NCBI GenBank assembly: GCA_004431415.1
Contig: QPMI01000658.1
Span: 1 to 64,000, forward strand
Direction: 5' to 3'
Origin: Cyanophora paradoxa
Lineage: Eukaryota; Glaucocystophyceae; Cyanophorales; Cyanophoraceae
Length of the DNA stretch: 64,000 bases
The notes under the pieces: generated by a model
What the model was told of the DNA's origin: nothing
Database searches by the model: none
Seen by the model: only the letters and a program-made list of their open reading frames with translations
Position numbers and translations under genes: made by a program
In this document: piece by piece, positions 10,684-18,960 of the stretch
How positions within the stretch are numbered: the first letter of the stretch is position 1
Layout of the letters: every line of letters begins with the position of its first letter

Positions 10684-11651
10684 GATGACTCAGTTAAGTC
10701 AAATGGCCCGCGCTGTGTTACGCCCGAGCTGTGCTATATACGCAGAGCAAACTGTGTATGTATAGCTGTGGTCAGAGTTTGTCAAGGTGTATACGTACAC
10801 CACTGAAAAAGCGCGCACACGTGCACGTCACGGCGTAGACGTCCGACTGGCACAAGGTCGTAGCTGGCTTTGCTAGATGCGCATGCAGCACTGCAGCTTG
10901 CTTAAGCTTCCAAGCCTGGCAAGCTTGCTTGGCAAGCGCCGCTAACGTTAGCTGTACTACTGCTGCTGTATACGTAGCCGACTACCGTACAGTACTAGCT
11001 GTAGTAGCTAACACGCCTGCGGAGAAGCCGGACGTGCTACGTTATACGTACGGGACGGTACGGCCTGAAATGGTTCGGCCACTGAGTCACGGTATACTAT
11101 GATAGAATAGGCCTAGGAGACCCGGGTCACCCGGCCCGAGTCAGTGTGACTCATCATGATCACTGAGTCAGTGACTCACACAGTGAGTGACCCGACTCGA
11201 GCTCGGCCCGGCGGCCGGCGCGGGCCGGGGAGTCCGAGTCTGTCCGACCGTCGGACGCCGGACCGAGGGTCCGACGACGAGTCGACGACTCGCGAGTCGC
11301 GACGGCCCGGTACCGCTGTTACCCAGTACTTGAATTATAAGTTTATAACTTAGTAACTCAATCTATCAGTACAGTATAATACAGTATATAAGCCAGGGCC
11401 GCGGGCTTCATGTTGGGCCCTAAGCTTGAGCGATCGTGCGAGATGAATTGAATGTCGCGATCGCGATCGCAAAACCGAATCGATATATAATCGAATATTC
11501 GTTGTGCATATAGAAATCCAAAAATGAATTAATGCATATTGGGGGTACAATAGATGGCCGGGCGGCTGCGGCGCAGAGAACAAATGTTCACAGTATTGGA
11601 GTAACATTCTGTTCTTTTTTAACGTTTTCACGTAAATAAAATATTCACAGT
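10684..11651. other. Intergenic, palindrome-rich
   Basis: About 970 bases without a supportable exon. It is dense in short self-complementary words (GTATAC, GACTCGAGCTC, GGCCGGCGCGGGCCGG, GCGATCGCGATCGC). It should include the promoter of the minus-strand gene that starts at 10683. Confidence 0.5.
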
Positions 11652-11656
11652 ATTAG
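11586..11656. repeat. Short duplicated tract at the retrotransposon insertion site
   Basis: TTCACAGTATTGGAGTAACATTCTGTTCTTTTTT (broken here as TTCACAGTATTGGAGTAA + CATTCTG + T-run) at 11586-11620 is echoed by TTCACAGTATTAG at 11644-11656, continuing after the element with AGTATAACATTCTG and a T-run at 30348-30370. The element therefore inserted into the second unit of a pre-existing, imperfect tandem duplication of about 60 bp. Confidence 0.7.
11652..11656. other. Target-site duplication, left (ATTAG)
   Basis: ATTAG precedes the TG of the left LTR and is repeated directly after the CA of the right LTR. Five bases is the usual duplication for Ty3/gypsy elements. Confidence 0.9.
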
Positions 11657-11912
11657 TGTCGCGTGCCGCGATTCCCTCGGATTAGGCTAGCCGGCAGTCT
11701 ATGCGTAGCCGCTAGCCCTAGTCTAGTGCTATCGAGCAGCTAGCTCTAGCACTCTCTGTATTCTGACTTAGCGCCGGGCGCGACTCCGTTTGGGGGTACG
11801 CGATCCCTGGACGGGTACACTTGTGAATAGACCACTTGTGCTCCCAGCTACAGCCCCAGCCCGTGCGTGACCGCACGGACGCTGCACCGGGTGGGAATCC
11901 TCTCATCCGACA
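11657..11912 (+). repeat. 5' LTR, 256 bp
   Basis: Begins TGTCGCGTGCC and ends CTCATCCGACA. Identical, base for base on reading, to 30087-30342. It should carry the promoter; no TATA box could be picked out with confidence. Confidence 0.97.
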
Positions 11913-12457
11913 GGCGCCATCTGCTCACGGAGCCAGAACCCCGATCATCAGCGACCCGTCATCAGCAACCGACCCAGCTCGGCGACCGCGGCTCAGCCGG
12001 CGCGCAGGTAGACCTCAGCAGAGGTCGTGGGTCGCTTCTCGCGCCCCGCCTGCGCCGCTCCGGGCTGATCCGCAGTTGGCGACCGAACATTCTGGAAAGA
12101 ACCAGAACTTAGTCCTGCGGATCCAGGAACGCGCGCGAATACCGAGGGATCCCCGTCCCGATCGGATCGTCGCCGTTTCCTGAGCGAGCTGCGTGCGAGC
12201 CCGTGGGATCATTCCTGATCGGTCGCTAGTCACTCGCCGCGACGCCAGCCTTCTCCGGCTGTTGCGATCGTGCTGGACAAGACGAAGAGCGATCGGATCG
12301 ACGGCTGAGGCGTGCGCGCCCGAGCTGTCTCCGGAATCGCCGCAGCCGAGCTAGTGAGCTTGCTCGCCGCTGCTGTGGACCACGACGGCCTCGGATCTCG
12401 AGCGAGGCACATTCTCTCACGGAAAAGCGTGGCATTACGTCGCCGCTTGACCTGAGA
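11913..12457 (+). other. Retrotransposon leader and primer-binding region
   Basis: About 545 bases between the LTR and the Gag ATG. The sequence just after the LTR is GGCGCCATCTGCTCACGG. A tRNA-type primer site usually starts TGG, which is not present at the expected position, so the primer is unresolved: a tRNA with an offset site or a self-priming mechanism are both possible. Confidence 0.6.
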
Positions 12458-14469
12458 ATGTCCTCGGGGACCGGAGCCTCCGCGGAGTTCGTCGTCCGGG
12501 CCGCGCACGCGCGTGGCGCCGCCGACATGGACTCTATGAGCGGATCAAATGTTTTGCAATGGATCCAGAGCCTGCCGAAGCTGCCGCCGGGCAGCGATCA
12601 GCGCACGGTTCAGGACCACCTCCGCCAGTTCGAGAGCTGCGCGAGCATGAGCAAGGACTTGCTCAGTGTCTCGCCGACTGCACACATTGAAGTGCAGAAG
12701 CGAACTGGGTGGGCTCTTCTCGGCACGCTAGATCACGGGCACCCCGTGCGCCAGAACATCTCGCTGTTCCAGAGCGCCGAGCAGATCGACACTCGCGAGC
12801 TCGAGAAGCTGAAGGCGTACCGGGCCGAGCGTGCGCGCACGAGCACGGCGGACCCGCGAGACGTCGCGATCCTCGAGACGCTCGACGAGAAGATCGCGCA
12901 AGCCGAGGAGGGCTTGCAGCGGACCGCCCTCACGGTCACGTACACCGCGATCAGGCGCCGTCTCGAAGATGACGCCGAGATGCGGAACCCTGACCGGTAC
13001 AAGGCGCTCCTCGACCTGCCGCACGTGGGCGAGGCGCCGGAGGCGTTCTATCGCCGCGTCCTCGACTTGAGCATCATCCCGGAGTGCCGCGAGGCGCACG
13101 AGACACCGCTTATGGCACTCATGCGCCACGCGGGCCAGATGCTCAAGCGCCGCACTCGCAATCAGTGCCGCGACTTCGAAGACTCCGAGATTTCGGACAC
13201 CGATCGCCGGCACATGATGACGAACTTCTCCACGGCTCGGAAGATCTATGACGAGCTGTCGCAGAAGATCGCGGACCGCGAGATCACGGGACCCTCTGCG
13301 GTCATCGACCTGGTAACCAAGCGCACCAATGAACTGGGCGCCTGGGACGTCGATATCTCCAAAGTCCCCGGCTCGGCCCTAGTGCTGGGCTCGCGCGGGA
13401 CGCCGCTGCAGGCGCCCACGGCTGCCTCGCGCACGCCGCAGAGCGCGCCGCCGATCACGCACACGCCAGCTGTCCCCGTCGTCCCCTCGCGCTCGAACGC
13501 GGGCGCCGGCGCGGGCACGCGCATCATGCTCGCGACGACGGTGTCGGAAGCCGAGATCGCAGAGCTTGAGGCAAACGCGTACGGGTGGGACGCGGACGAC
13601 GCCGAGGATCAGAACGCCGAGGTCATCTCGTTCCTGCAGCTCATTGCTCGGGACGAGCCCCTCGTCGTAGTCCGCGCGCTCTACCCGTCGGCGTCCGCAC
13701 CGCCGCCCCGCCTTGACGACCCGGTCTATCAGCAGAAGATCAAAGACTTCCTGAAGGCCCGGGGTCTCCCCGAGAAGCCCCGGCGGCCGTGCCACTGCGG
13801 CGAGTCGCACTACTCGTTTGAGTGCCGGACCAACCCGCGGCCTCTGCCCGAGTGGTCGGCAATCAACCCGGCCAAGCGCCGCGGGCCAACGGGCGCAGGC
13901 ACCGGTGACCCGAAGCGCCGGTTCTACCCGCGCCGCAGGGTGGGAACGGCCGCTCGAGCCCCCCGCCCCAGCAAGCTGCAGGGCCCCGGGCGTGCTACAA
14001 CTGCGGCAAAACCGGCCACCTGGCCGCGTCCTGCCCGGCCCAGGCGCAGACGCTCGAGGCCGCGGTCCGCCGCGCGCTTGCAGAACACGCCGCCGCCGCT
14101 GCAGCCCCGCCCGTGCCGCCCGCGACGCCGGCGCCCTGGGCTGACCCCAACGCCTTCACGATCGCGCGCGCCATGCTCGAGCAGGCTGCCCGAAGCGGCG
14201 CCGCCGGCCCGTCCGCGACTGCACTGCTTCCCGCGCCGACCGGCGGCCACGGGTCGGGGCCCACGGCGGCCCCGGCGCCCGCCGAGCTTGGCAAGGAAAA
14301 GCACGTGTACCGTGTGCGCATCGTGCGCAGCGACGAGGCGTTGGTCGACGATACCTTCCGAGCCTTCACCGCAGCGGCCGCGGCGCACGCCGCCGCGCTG
14401 CAGGACCCCCGGACGGCCCCGCTCTCAACGCGGTCGCCGCAGCCGCCACCGCTTTCGCGATCGCAGTAG
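12458..14469 (+). CDS. gag: Gag-like polyprotein segment with CCHC zinc knuckle
   Basis: The ATG at 12458 opens a reading frame of about 500 codons. The N-terminal 300 residues are helical and charged, with the amphipathic make-up of a capsid (LEKLKAYRAERARTS, EAFYRRVLDLSIIPECREAH). A Pro/Ala linker and an acidic stretch follow. Near 13793 comes CHCGESHYSFEC, which resembles an irregular zinc knuckle. The standard knuckle CYNCGKTGHLAASC (C-x2-C-x4-H-x4-C) is at 13993-14034 but one frame back, so translation must shift -1 between 13909 (the last upstream stop in that frame) and 13993. GGGCCCC at 13981-13987 is in the right register for this. The knuckle frame ends at TAG 14467-14469; the next frame (-1 again) is open across that stop. 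Packages element RNA by analogy with other Gag proteins. Confidence 0.85.
13981..13987 (+). promoter_or_regulatory. Candidate -1 frameshift heptamer GGGCCCC in gag
   Basis: In the Gag frame it reads G GGC CCC, matching X XXY YYZ, and a -1 slip leads directly into the CCHC knuckle frame. Y=C is not a favoured slippery base and such words are common in GC-rich DNA, so this is weaker than the sites at 17425 and 23915. Confidence 0.3.
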
Positions 14470-15032
14470 TGCAGCTGTCCGGGGAAAGCCGCCCAGACCT
14501 GTGCCCCACGGGAGCCGAGAGGCCGGCCCCCTGCGAGGCGCAGGACCTGTTGCCGACCCGCCCGGAGTCGGGCCTGGACGAGGGGGAGAAGAAGGTCGCG
14601 TTCGACGCAGTGGACGCCGCCCTCGAGGAAATCGCACTCCTCTTGGCGGCCGCCCCGGACCCAACGGAGGTCGAGGGCGCTGACGCAGCAGCGAAGGGTC
14701 CCGCGCCGACGCCCGTGCCGACTTCTTTCCCCGCCGAGCTCGCCGCCGGCATCGTGGACGCCGCCCTTGAGGAGGTCGCACTCCTCTTGGCGGCCGCCCC
14801 GGACCCAACGGAGGTCGAGGGCGCTGACGCAGAAGCGAAGGGTCCCGAGCCCGCGACGGAGCTCGCTCCCACCAAGTCGGTCCCGAGACCGCCGCCGCCG
14901 AGGCTCCGGCGGACCCCGCCGCCGGCGTGGGCTGCTGCCTGGGGTACTCCTCGGGGCCGAGACGGTAGCGAGCCTCGAGGTGACCGACGACGGCGCCTCC
15001 CTCGCCGACGAGGACGCGACCGTAGCGTCTAA
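14409..15032 (+). CDS. Unknown post-Gag segment with an internal 48-codon repeat
   Basis: Not recognised. The frame is open from 14145 and takes over from the Gag knuckle frame around the CCCCC run near 14405. It encodes an Ala-rich stretch, then two tandem units beginning DAALEE(I/V)ALLLAAAPDP at about 14610 and 14754, offset by 144 bp. Each has an amphipathic, Leu/Ala-rich helix followed by TEVEGADA. After about 14880 coding quality moves to the next -1 frame (ETAAAEAPADPAAGVG) and by about 14945 to the one after. No catalytic motif or membrane anchor was seen; a coiled or assembly role is possible but unproven. Confidence 0.55.
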   Translation, partial: PDGPALNAVAAAATAFAIAVVQLSGESRPDLCPTGAERPAPCEAQDLLPTRPESGLDEGEKKVAFDAVDAALEEIALLLAAAPDPTEVEGADAAAKGPAPTPVPTSFPAELAAGIVDAALEEVALLLAAAPDPTEVEGADAEAKGPEPATELAPTKSVPRPPPPRLRRTPPPAWAAAWGTPRGRDGSEPRGDRRRRLPRRRGRDRSV

Positions 15033-15560
15033 GGAGACCCTGCGCCTCAACCGCGCTCGCCTCCTCAGCGCTAGCCCCGGCCTAGACCTCACTCACTTCG
15101 GAGCCGTTGAGTTAGAGCCGGTGAAGGGCCGCGAGCACGAGCTGGGGCCCGTTCCTCTCTGGAACGTGGACGCGCACAAGCTGAAGGGCGCCGCGTCGGT
15201 CCCGCTCGACCGCGCGGCGTTCCTGTACCCAGCGCCGTGCGAGACTCACTGCGGCTGCACTGTGAGCGAGGGGCTGATCGAGGTCCGGGACGAGCAGTGG
15301 TATGCCACTGCGTTCCGCTGCCCGGCCCGCACCCGCCAGACGCTCTCCTTCTTGCTTGCGGCGTTCTCTCAGCCGCTCGCCACCGAGAGCACGTACCTCG
15401 GCTCGCGGACCCTCCCCACTGCGTTCCTGCAGATGCTGGGGCATGACCCGCTGTCCCAGGACACGCTGGCTCACGCCTGGCCGACGCACTATTATGAAAT
15501 CATGAGCCTCACGCACCAGGCCTCTCGCGTCGCCGCGAAGTGGGCCGGGGCCACGCGTGG
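14945..15560 (+). CDS. Unknown retrotransposon segment with a Cys cluster
   Basis: Not recognised. The segment reads from about VLLGAETVASLEVTDDGASL through a helical Arg/Leu region to PAPCETHCGCTVSEGLIEV and FRCPARTRQTLSFLLAAF. The C-x3-C-x-C grouping and a later Cys could bind metal, but no known finger fits. It ends where the frame moves -1 near 15545 (GGCCGGGGCC); the receiving frame is open only from 15498, so the change lies between 15498 and 15738. Confidence 0.5.
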
Positions 15561-17345
15561 CCGCACGCCGAGGGCCTCACGCCCGAGGGTCGCCCCGCAG
15601 TCGAGCCCGACGCCCACAAGCTTACGAAGCTTGGGGACGAGTGCGTCGCTACCGCCGGCTGGCTGGAGCCATACCGCCGCCACTGGAGCATTGGCCAGCA
15701 CTCGCCCGTGGCGGCCTCTCTCGAGCCGCACGAGATGACAGTGTCGGGCCGCCGCCAGCTAATCGAGCTGAGCGAGCTGTTGCCGGCACAGGACCGCCTC
15801 CGCCTTGCGTGCGCCTCGACTGTTGCGGGCTATTTCCTGCACCGCGTCGACTACGGTGCCCCGGGCACCGCCGGCGCCGTCGAGAAGATCCTCGGCCGCT
15901 TCTTTAAGTTCGCCGAGCCGCTCATGGTGGACGCGCGGGTCGACGCCTATGGCTTCGCCCTGCTGGCCCTCGAGCACGCGATCCAGTGGAAGACCGTGGC
16001 TTGCATCGGCGGCCGCGCCGGTCCCCACGACGCCCACAAGAGCGCCGTTGCCCTGGCCGACGGGAACCCTCTTGTCCCCTCGGACTCGGAGTTCACGGAA
16101 GCCGTTCACTCGCTTGCCGTCCTGGCTGCCTCCGTTGAGGTTCCGATCCCGGGGCGGGCACGTCTCCGCTCGGATCGGGACGCCGAGGGATGGCTGCGGG
16201 CAGCGCTCGCGGAGCGTCTGACTGCGTACCGCGACGGCCGTGCCCCCGCCTTCCCGGTCGTGAGCGAGGGCGAGTCCCGCACGGTTGAACGCGTTCCGGT
16301 GGAGCCCCGCGTCGCCGCCGCCCGCGTTCTGCACCTCCGGGACCTGCACTTGTGCGACACCTGGCTGCACTGGCCGCGCCTGCACGGGGCAGAGCCTGGC
16401 ACGTGGAGGGTCGGCCGCGTGCGCCCGATCACGCGCACCACGCAGTTGCCCCTGCACGGCACGACGCGAGGCGGGCAGCTGCCCACGATCGTGCCTGAGG
16501 AGCTCTACGTGCTGAGCCAGCTCGGCCCGCGCCCGCCGCTCACCGCCCTGTGCGATGCAGCCTGGGCCCGCACGGTTCCCGGATCCGCCGGGGCCGCGGA
16601 GCTGCTCCGGTACATCGAGGGGGCCAAGGCGGGCGACCGGGCCCACCTCGTCATTCTATTCCGTAGGCTGCTGAAGAAGCGGGCCGGTTTCAATGACGAG
16701 GCTGTCAAGGACATGATCGCGCTCGTGGAGAAGTGGCGCACGGATGCAGGCAGCCGCACCCCCACTCCTCTCCACGACCTGCCCACCACGCCGAAGCCGG
16801 CGTCGGACACGACGGGCGCCTACACGGCGAAGGCCGTCAGCGCGACGATCAAGGAGGCTAAGGCCTGCCTGCCGCCGCGCCCGCCTGTGAAGGCGCTCTC
16901 GCCGAGGGACCCGCCAGCGCCGGCGCGGCCGGCGCCCGTTCCTGTCCCGCCGCCTGCACCGACGGCGAAGCTCGTGACCTTGCACGCCGCGGCAACATGG
17001 CCGCCGCTTGCGAGCCCGATGGCGCCGCGGCCCACCGCCGCTCCGACGCCGCCCGCCACTGAGCCCGCGCCTGTCGAGCCTCGCCTGAGCGAGCCGCTAC
17101 TCGACGTCGCGCGCGCGACCGCGCCGGCTCCCGGCAGGCCGCCCGTCGCGGCGAGCGTGGCCGCGGGGACGGGGTCGTGCGCGTCAGCACCCGTGGGCGC
17201 GGCTCGCAGGGGCCACGAACCCGCAGCGCCCGCCGTGGGCAGGCTGAGGGGGAAGACGCCGAGATGGGCGAGCGGGGCGACGGCGATGAGGCGCCCGAGG
17301 AAGCGCCGCCGCCGCCGCCGCCGTCGGCTATCGATGAGAACCTGA
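15498..17345 (+). CDS. Unknown retrotransposon segment, ~560 residues plus Pro/Ala tail
   Basis: Not recognised. From about HAWPHAEGLTPEGRPAVEP the product is a mixed, folded-looking domain of roughly 400 residues with many Trp and His residues (ECVATAGWLEPYRRHW, LHLCDTWLHWPRLHG), ending in a charged helical part (RRLLKKRAGFNDEAVKDMI). A Pro/Ala/Val-rich tail of about 130 residues follows. Base composition and codon use match the neighbouring Gag and RT segments. Near 17250 coding quality moves -1 into a frame rich in E/D/G and proline (AEGEDAEMGERGDGDEAPEE). Confidence 0.55.
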   Translation, partial: NHEPHAPGLSRRREVGRGHAWPHAEGLTPEGRPAVEPDAHKLTKLGDECVATAGWLEPYRRHWSIGQHSPVAASLEPHEMTVSGRRQLIELSELLPAQDRLRLACASTVAGYFLHRVDYGAPGTAGAVEKILGRFFKFAEPLMVDARVDAYGFALLALEHAIQWKTVACIGGRAGPHDAHKSAVALADGNPLVPSDSEFTEAVHSLAVLAASVEVPIPGRARLRSDRDAEGWLRAALAERLTAYRDGRAPAFPVVSEGESRTVERVPVEPRVAAARVLHLRDLHLCDTWLHWPRLHGAEPGTWRVGRVRPITRTTQLPLHGTTRGGQLPTIVPEELYVLSQLGPRPPLTALCDAAWARTVPGSAGAAELLRYIEGAKAGDRAHLVILFRRLLKKRAGFNDEAVKDMIALVEKWRTDAGSRTPTPLHDLPTTPKPASDTTGAYTAKAVSATIKEAKACLPPRPPVKALSPRDPPAPARPAPVPVPPPAPTAKLVTLHAAATWPPLASPMAPRPTAAPTPPATEPAPVEPRLSEPLLDVARATAPAPGRPPVAASVAAGTGSCASAPVGAARRGHEPAAPAVGRLRGKTPRWASGATAMRRPRKRRRRRRRRLSMRT

Positions 17346-17424
17346 GCCAGCGGGCCCTGTACGAGGCTATGGGCGTGATGAGCGGCGTCCTCGCAGTGCC
17401 GGGGTGCCCGCCTCGGCTCTGTGA

Positions 17425-17431
17425 GGGAAAC
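17425..17431 (+). promoter_or_regulatory. Canonical -1 ribosomal frameshift heptamer GGGAAAC
   Basis: In the upstream frame the codons are GAG GGA AAC, so the heptamer is in register as G GGA AAC. The upstream frame stops at TGA 17450-17452, and the downstream (-1) frame is closed by a TGA at 17422-17424. The shift must therefore happen within 17425-17452, exactly where this heptamer lies. G GGA AAC is the slip site known from betaretroviral gag-pro junctions. Whether a stem or pseudoknot follows was not determined. Confidence 0.6.
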
Positions 17432-18960
17432 AGATCACCGAGTGGCCCATGACGGCCCGGTCTGATCTCGCCCACCGCTGGAGCATCCCCTTCGACGCAC
17501 TGAAGGGCACGTTCGAGGACCTGCGGGTCCCGCACCTCAAGGCGTTTCTCGCCAGCGAGAGGAGCACGCCAATCCAGAACCGCCTGGATGGGCCGCCCGT
17601 GCCGCACGAGGAGCCGCCGGAGGGCCGCGTCGCGCTCAGAGCCGATCGCACCGTTCGCCTCGCGCGGCTCAACGCGGCCGCGTTCGAGCTCTTCATGATC
17701 GCGCTGGGGCTCCGTGGCCCCGTCACGCCCCACTCCCACGATCTCCCGTTCCACCTGCATGAGTGGACGGAGCAGCAGTTGGAGCACTTCCTGACTCTGC
17801 GTTGGACGATCCCTGCCACGCGCCTGCCGCGGTGGACGCACGGGGGCCGCTTCAACCCGAGCGCGGCCGTCATCCCGCCGCAGTGGGCCCAGTACCTCTT
17901 GCGTGCTCACACCATGTTCCGCGCCGAGGCGGTTGGGACCACCGTTCCCTCCGCGGAACGCGCCGGCCTGGAGTTCCCGTACGGGGTTCGCTGGCTGCGC
18001 CGCCACCTGCAGCTAGGGACGCGCGCGCAGGAGGAAGCCGCCGAGAGCGACCCGCACAGGGGCTTGGCCCTGACCGCCCAGCGCGCGGCCTTCCAGGAGA
18101 AGGTCTTGCATGCCCTCGAGCGTCACGCTGCACGGCAGTCGTTCACGTTCGACGATGCGCTTGTGGGCACCTACATCGCCGATGAGCCTGAGCCCCGCCT
18201 CGAGCCGCTCGACATTGACCATGTCGAGAGCGAAGAGGAAGAGGGCGAGAAGGAAGAGGCGCCGGCTGCCATCCCTGCGGCGGCGCACAGGCCGTTCGAG
18301 CCGCACAAGGACTGGCAGCCGCGGCCGCTGTTCTCGTTGGCGGACCCGACGTACGCCAACGATCACAAGCTCTTGCGCGAGTACATGGACCGGAAACACG
18401 CGTTTTTCCGGCCCCTGGAATGCTATGAGCCAGGGTTCACTGAATGGGCAACGCTGCCCGCGATCAGCTACCCCTTGCGCTGGCAGCACGCCGGCGACGT
18501 TGACGAGTACAACGTCGACGTGCTCACGCTGCAGGACCAGCACATGGGCGAGCTGTGCTCAACTATGCTCAAGCGCGTCGGCCCCGCCGCGCGCGGCATA
18601 GTGAACTGGTTCTCGCTCGTAGGCCCGCCTCAGCGGCCGTTCGACGAGGATCCGGAGCTCTTCGACCTGCAGGGGCTTGCATTCCCGCACGCCGCCTGCG
18701 GCGTCAGCTTGGATATCGTGCAGTACCTCGCGGTCGGGACCCGTACCGCACAGTCTGCCGTCCCGACGTACACGGGCGCCTGGGATCTCACGCACGAGGG
18801 CACAGCCCACGCACCCGTGTGTTCGACCCTGGGCCAGGTCTCGCGGGTGCTGTATACCGCCTTCTTCCACGAAGGCGGCGGCGCGCGGAACGCCCGCCGC
18901 CGTACATGCCGCACCCCGAGCGCCCCACCCTGCACACCTCAGTCTTGGGCGGTAACATCG
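17425..18960 (+). CDS. Unknown retrotransposon segment, ~500 residues
   Basis: Not recognised. Open from 17425; an ATG at 17449 overlaps the upstream stop as ATGA. The protein has a folded-looking domain (RWSIPFDALKGTFEDLRVPH, AAFELFMIALGLRGPV, WTEQQLEHFLTLRW), an acidic linker with a run of Glu (ESEEEEGEKEE near 18225), then a second domain rich in aromatic residues (EYMDRKHAFFRPLECYEPGF, VDVLTLQDQHMGELC). It is continued in the -1 frame from about 18885 (RPPPYMPHPERPTLH). No polymerase, nuclease or protease motif was seen. Confidence 0.55.

Noticed and set aside
13995-15092. 365-codon minus-strand open frame inside the retrotransposon
   Set aside because: It is antisense to Gag and post-Gag coding, has Ser/Arg low-complexity composition, and such shadow frames are expected at this GC content.
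15759-16646. 295-codon minus-strand open frame in the retrotransposon
   Set aside because: A GC-driven shadow of the plus-strand segment; no start context or recognisable domain.
18555-18880. First ~110 codons of the frame that later carries the unknown domain at 18.9-21.0 kb
   Set aside because: They are Arg-rich and antilogous to the better coding frame that runs to about 18.9 kb; real coding starts only after the -1 change.
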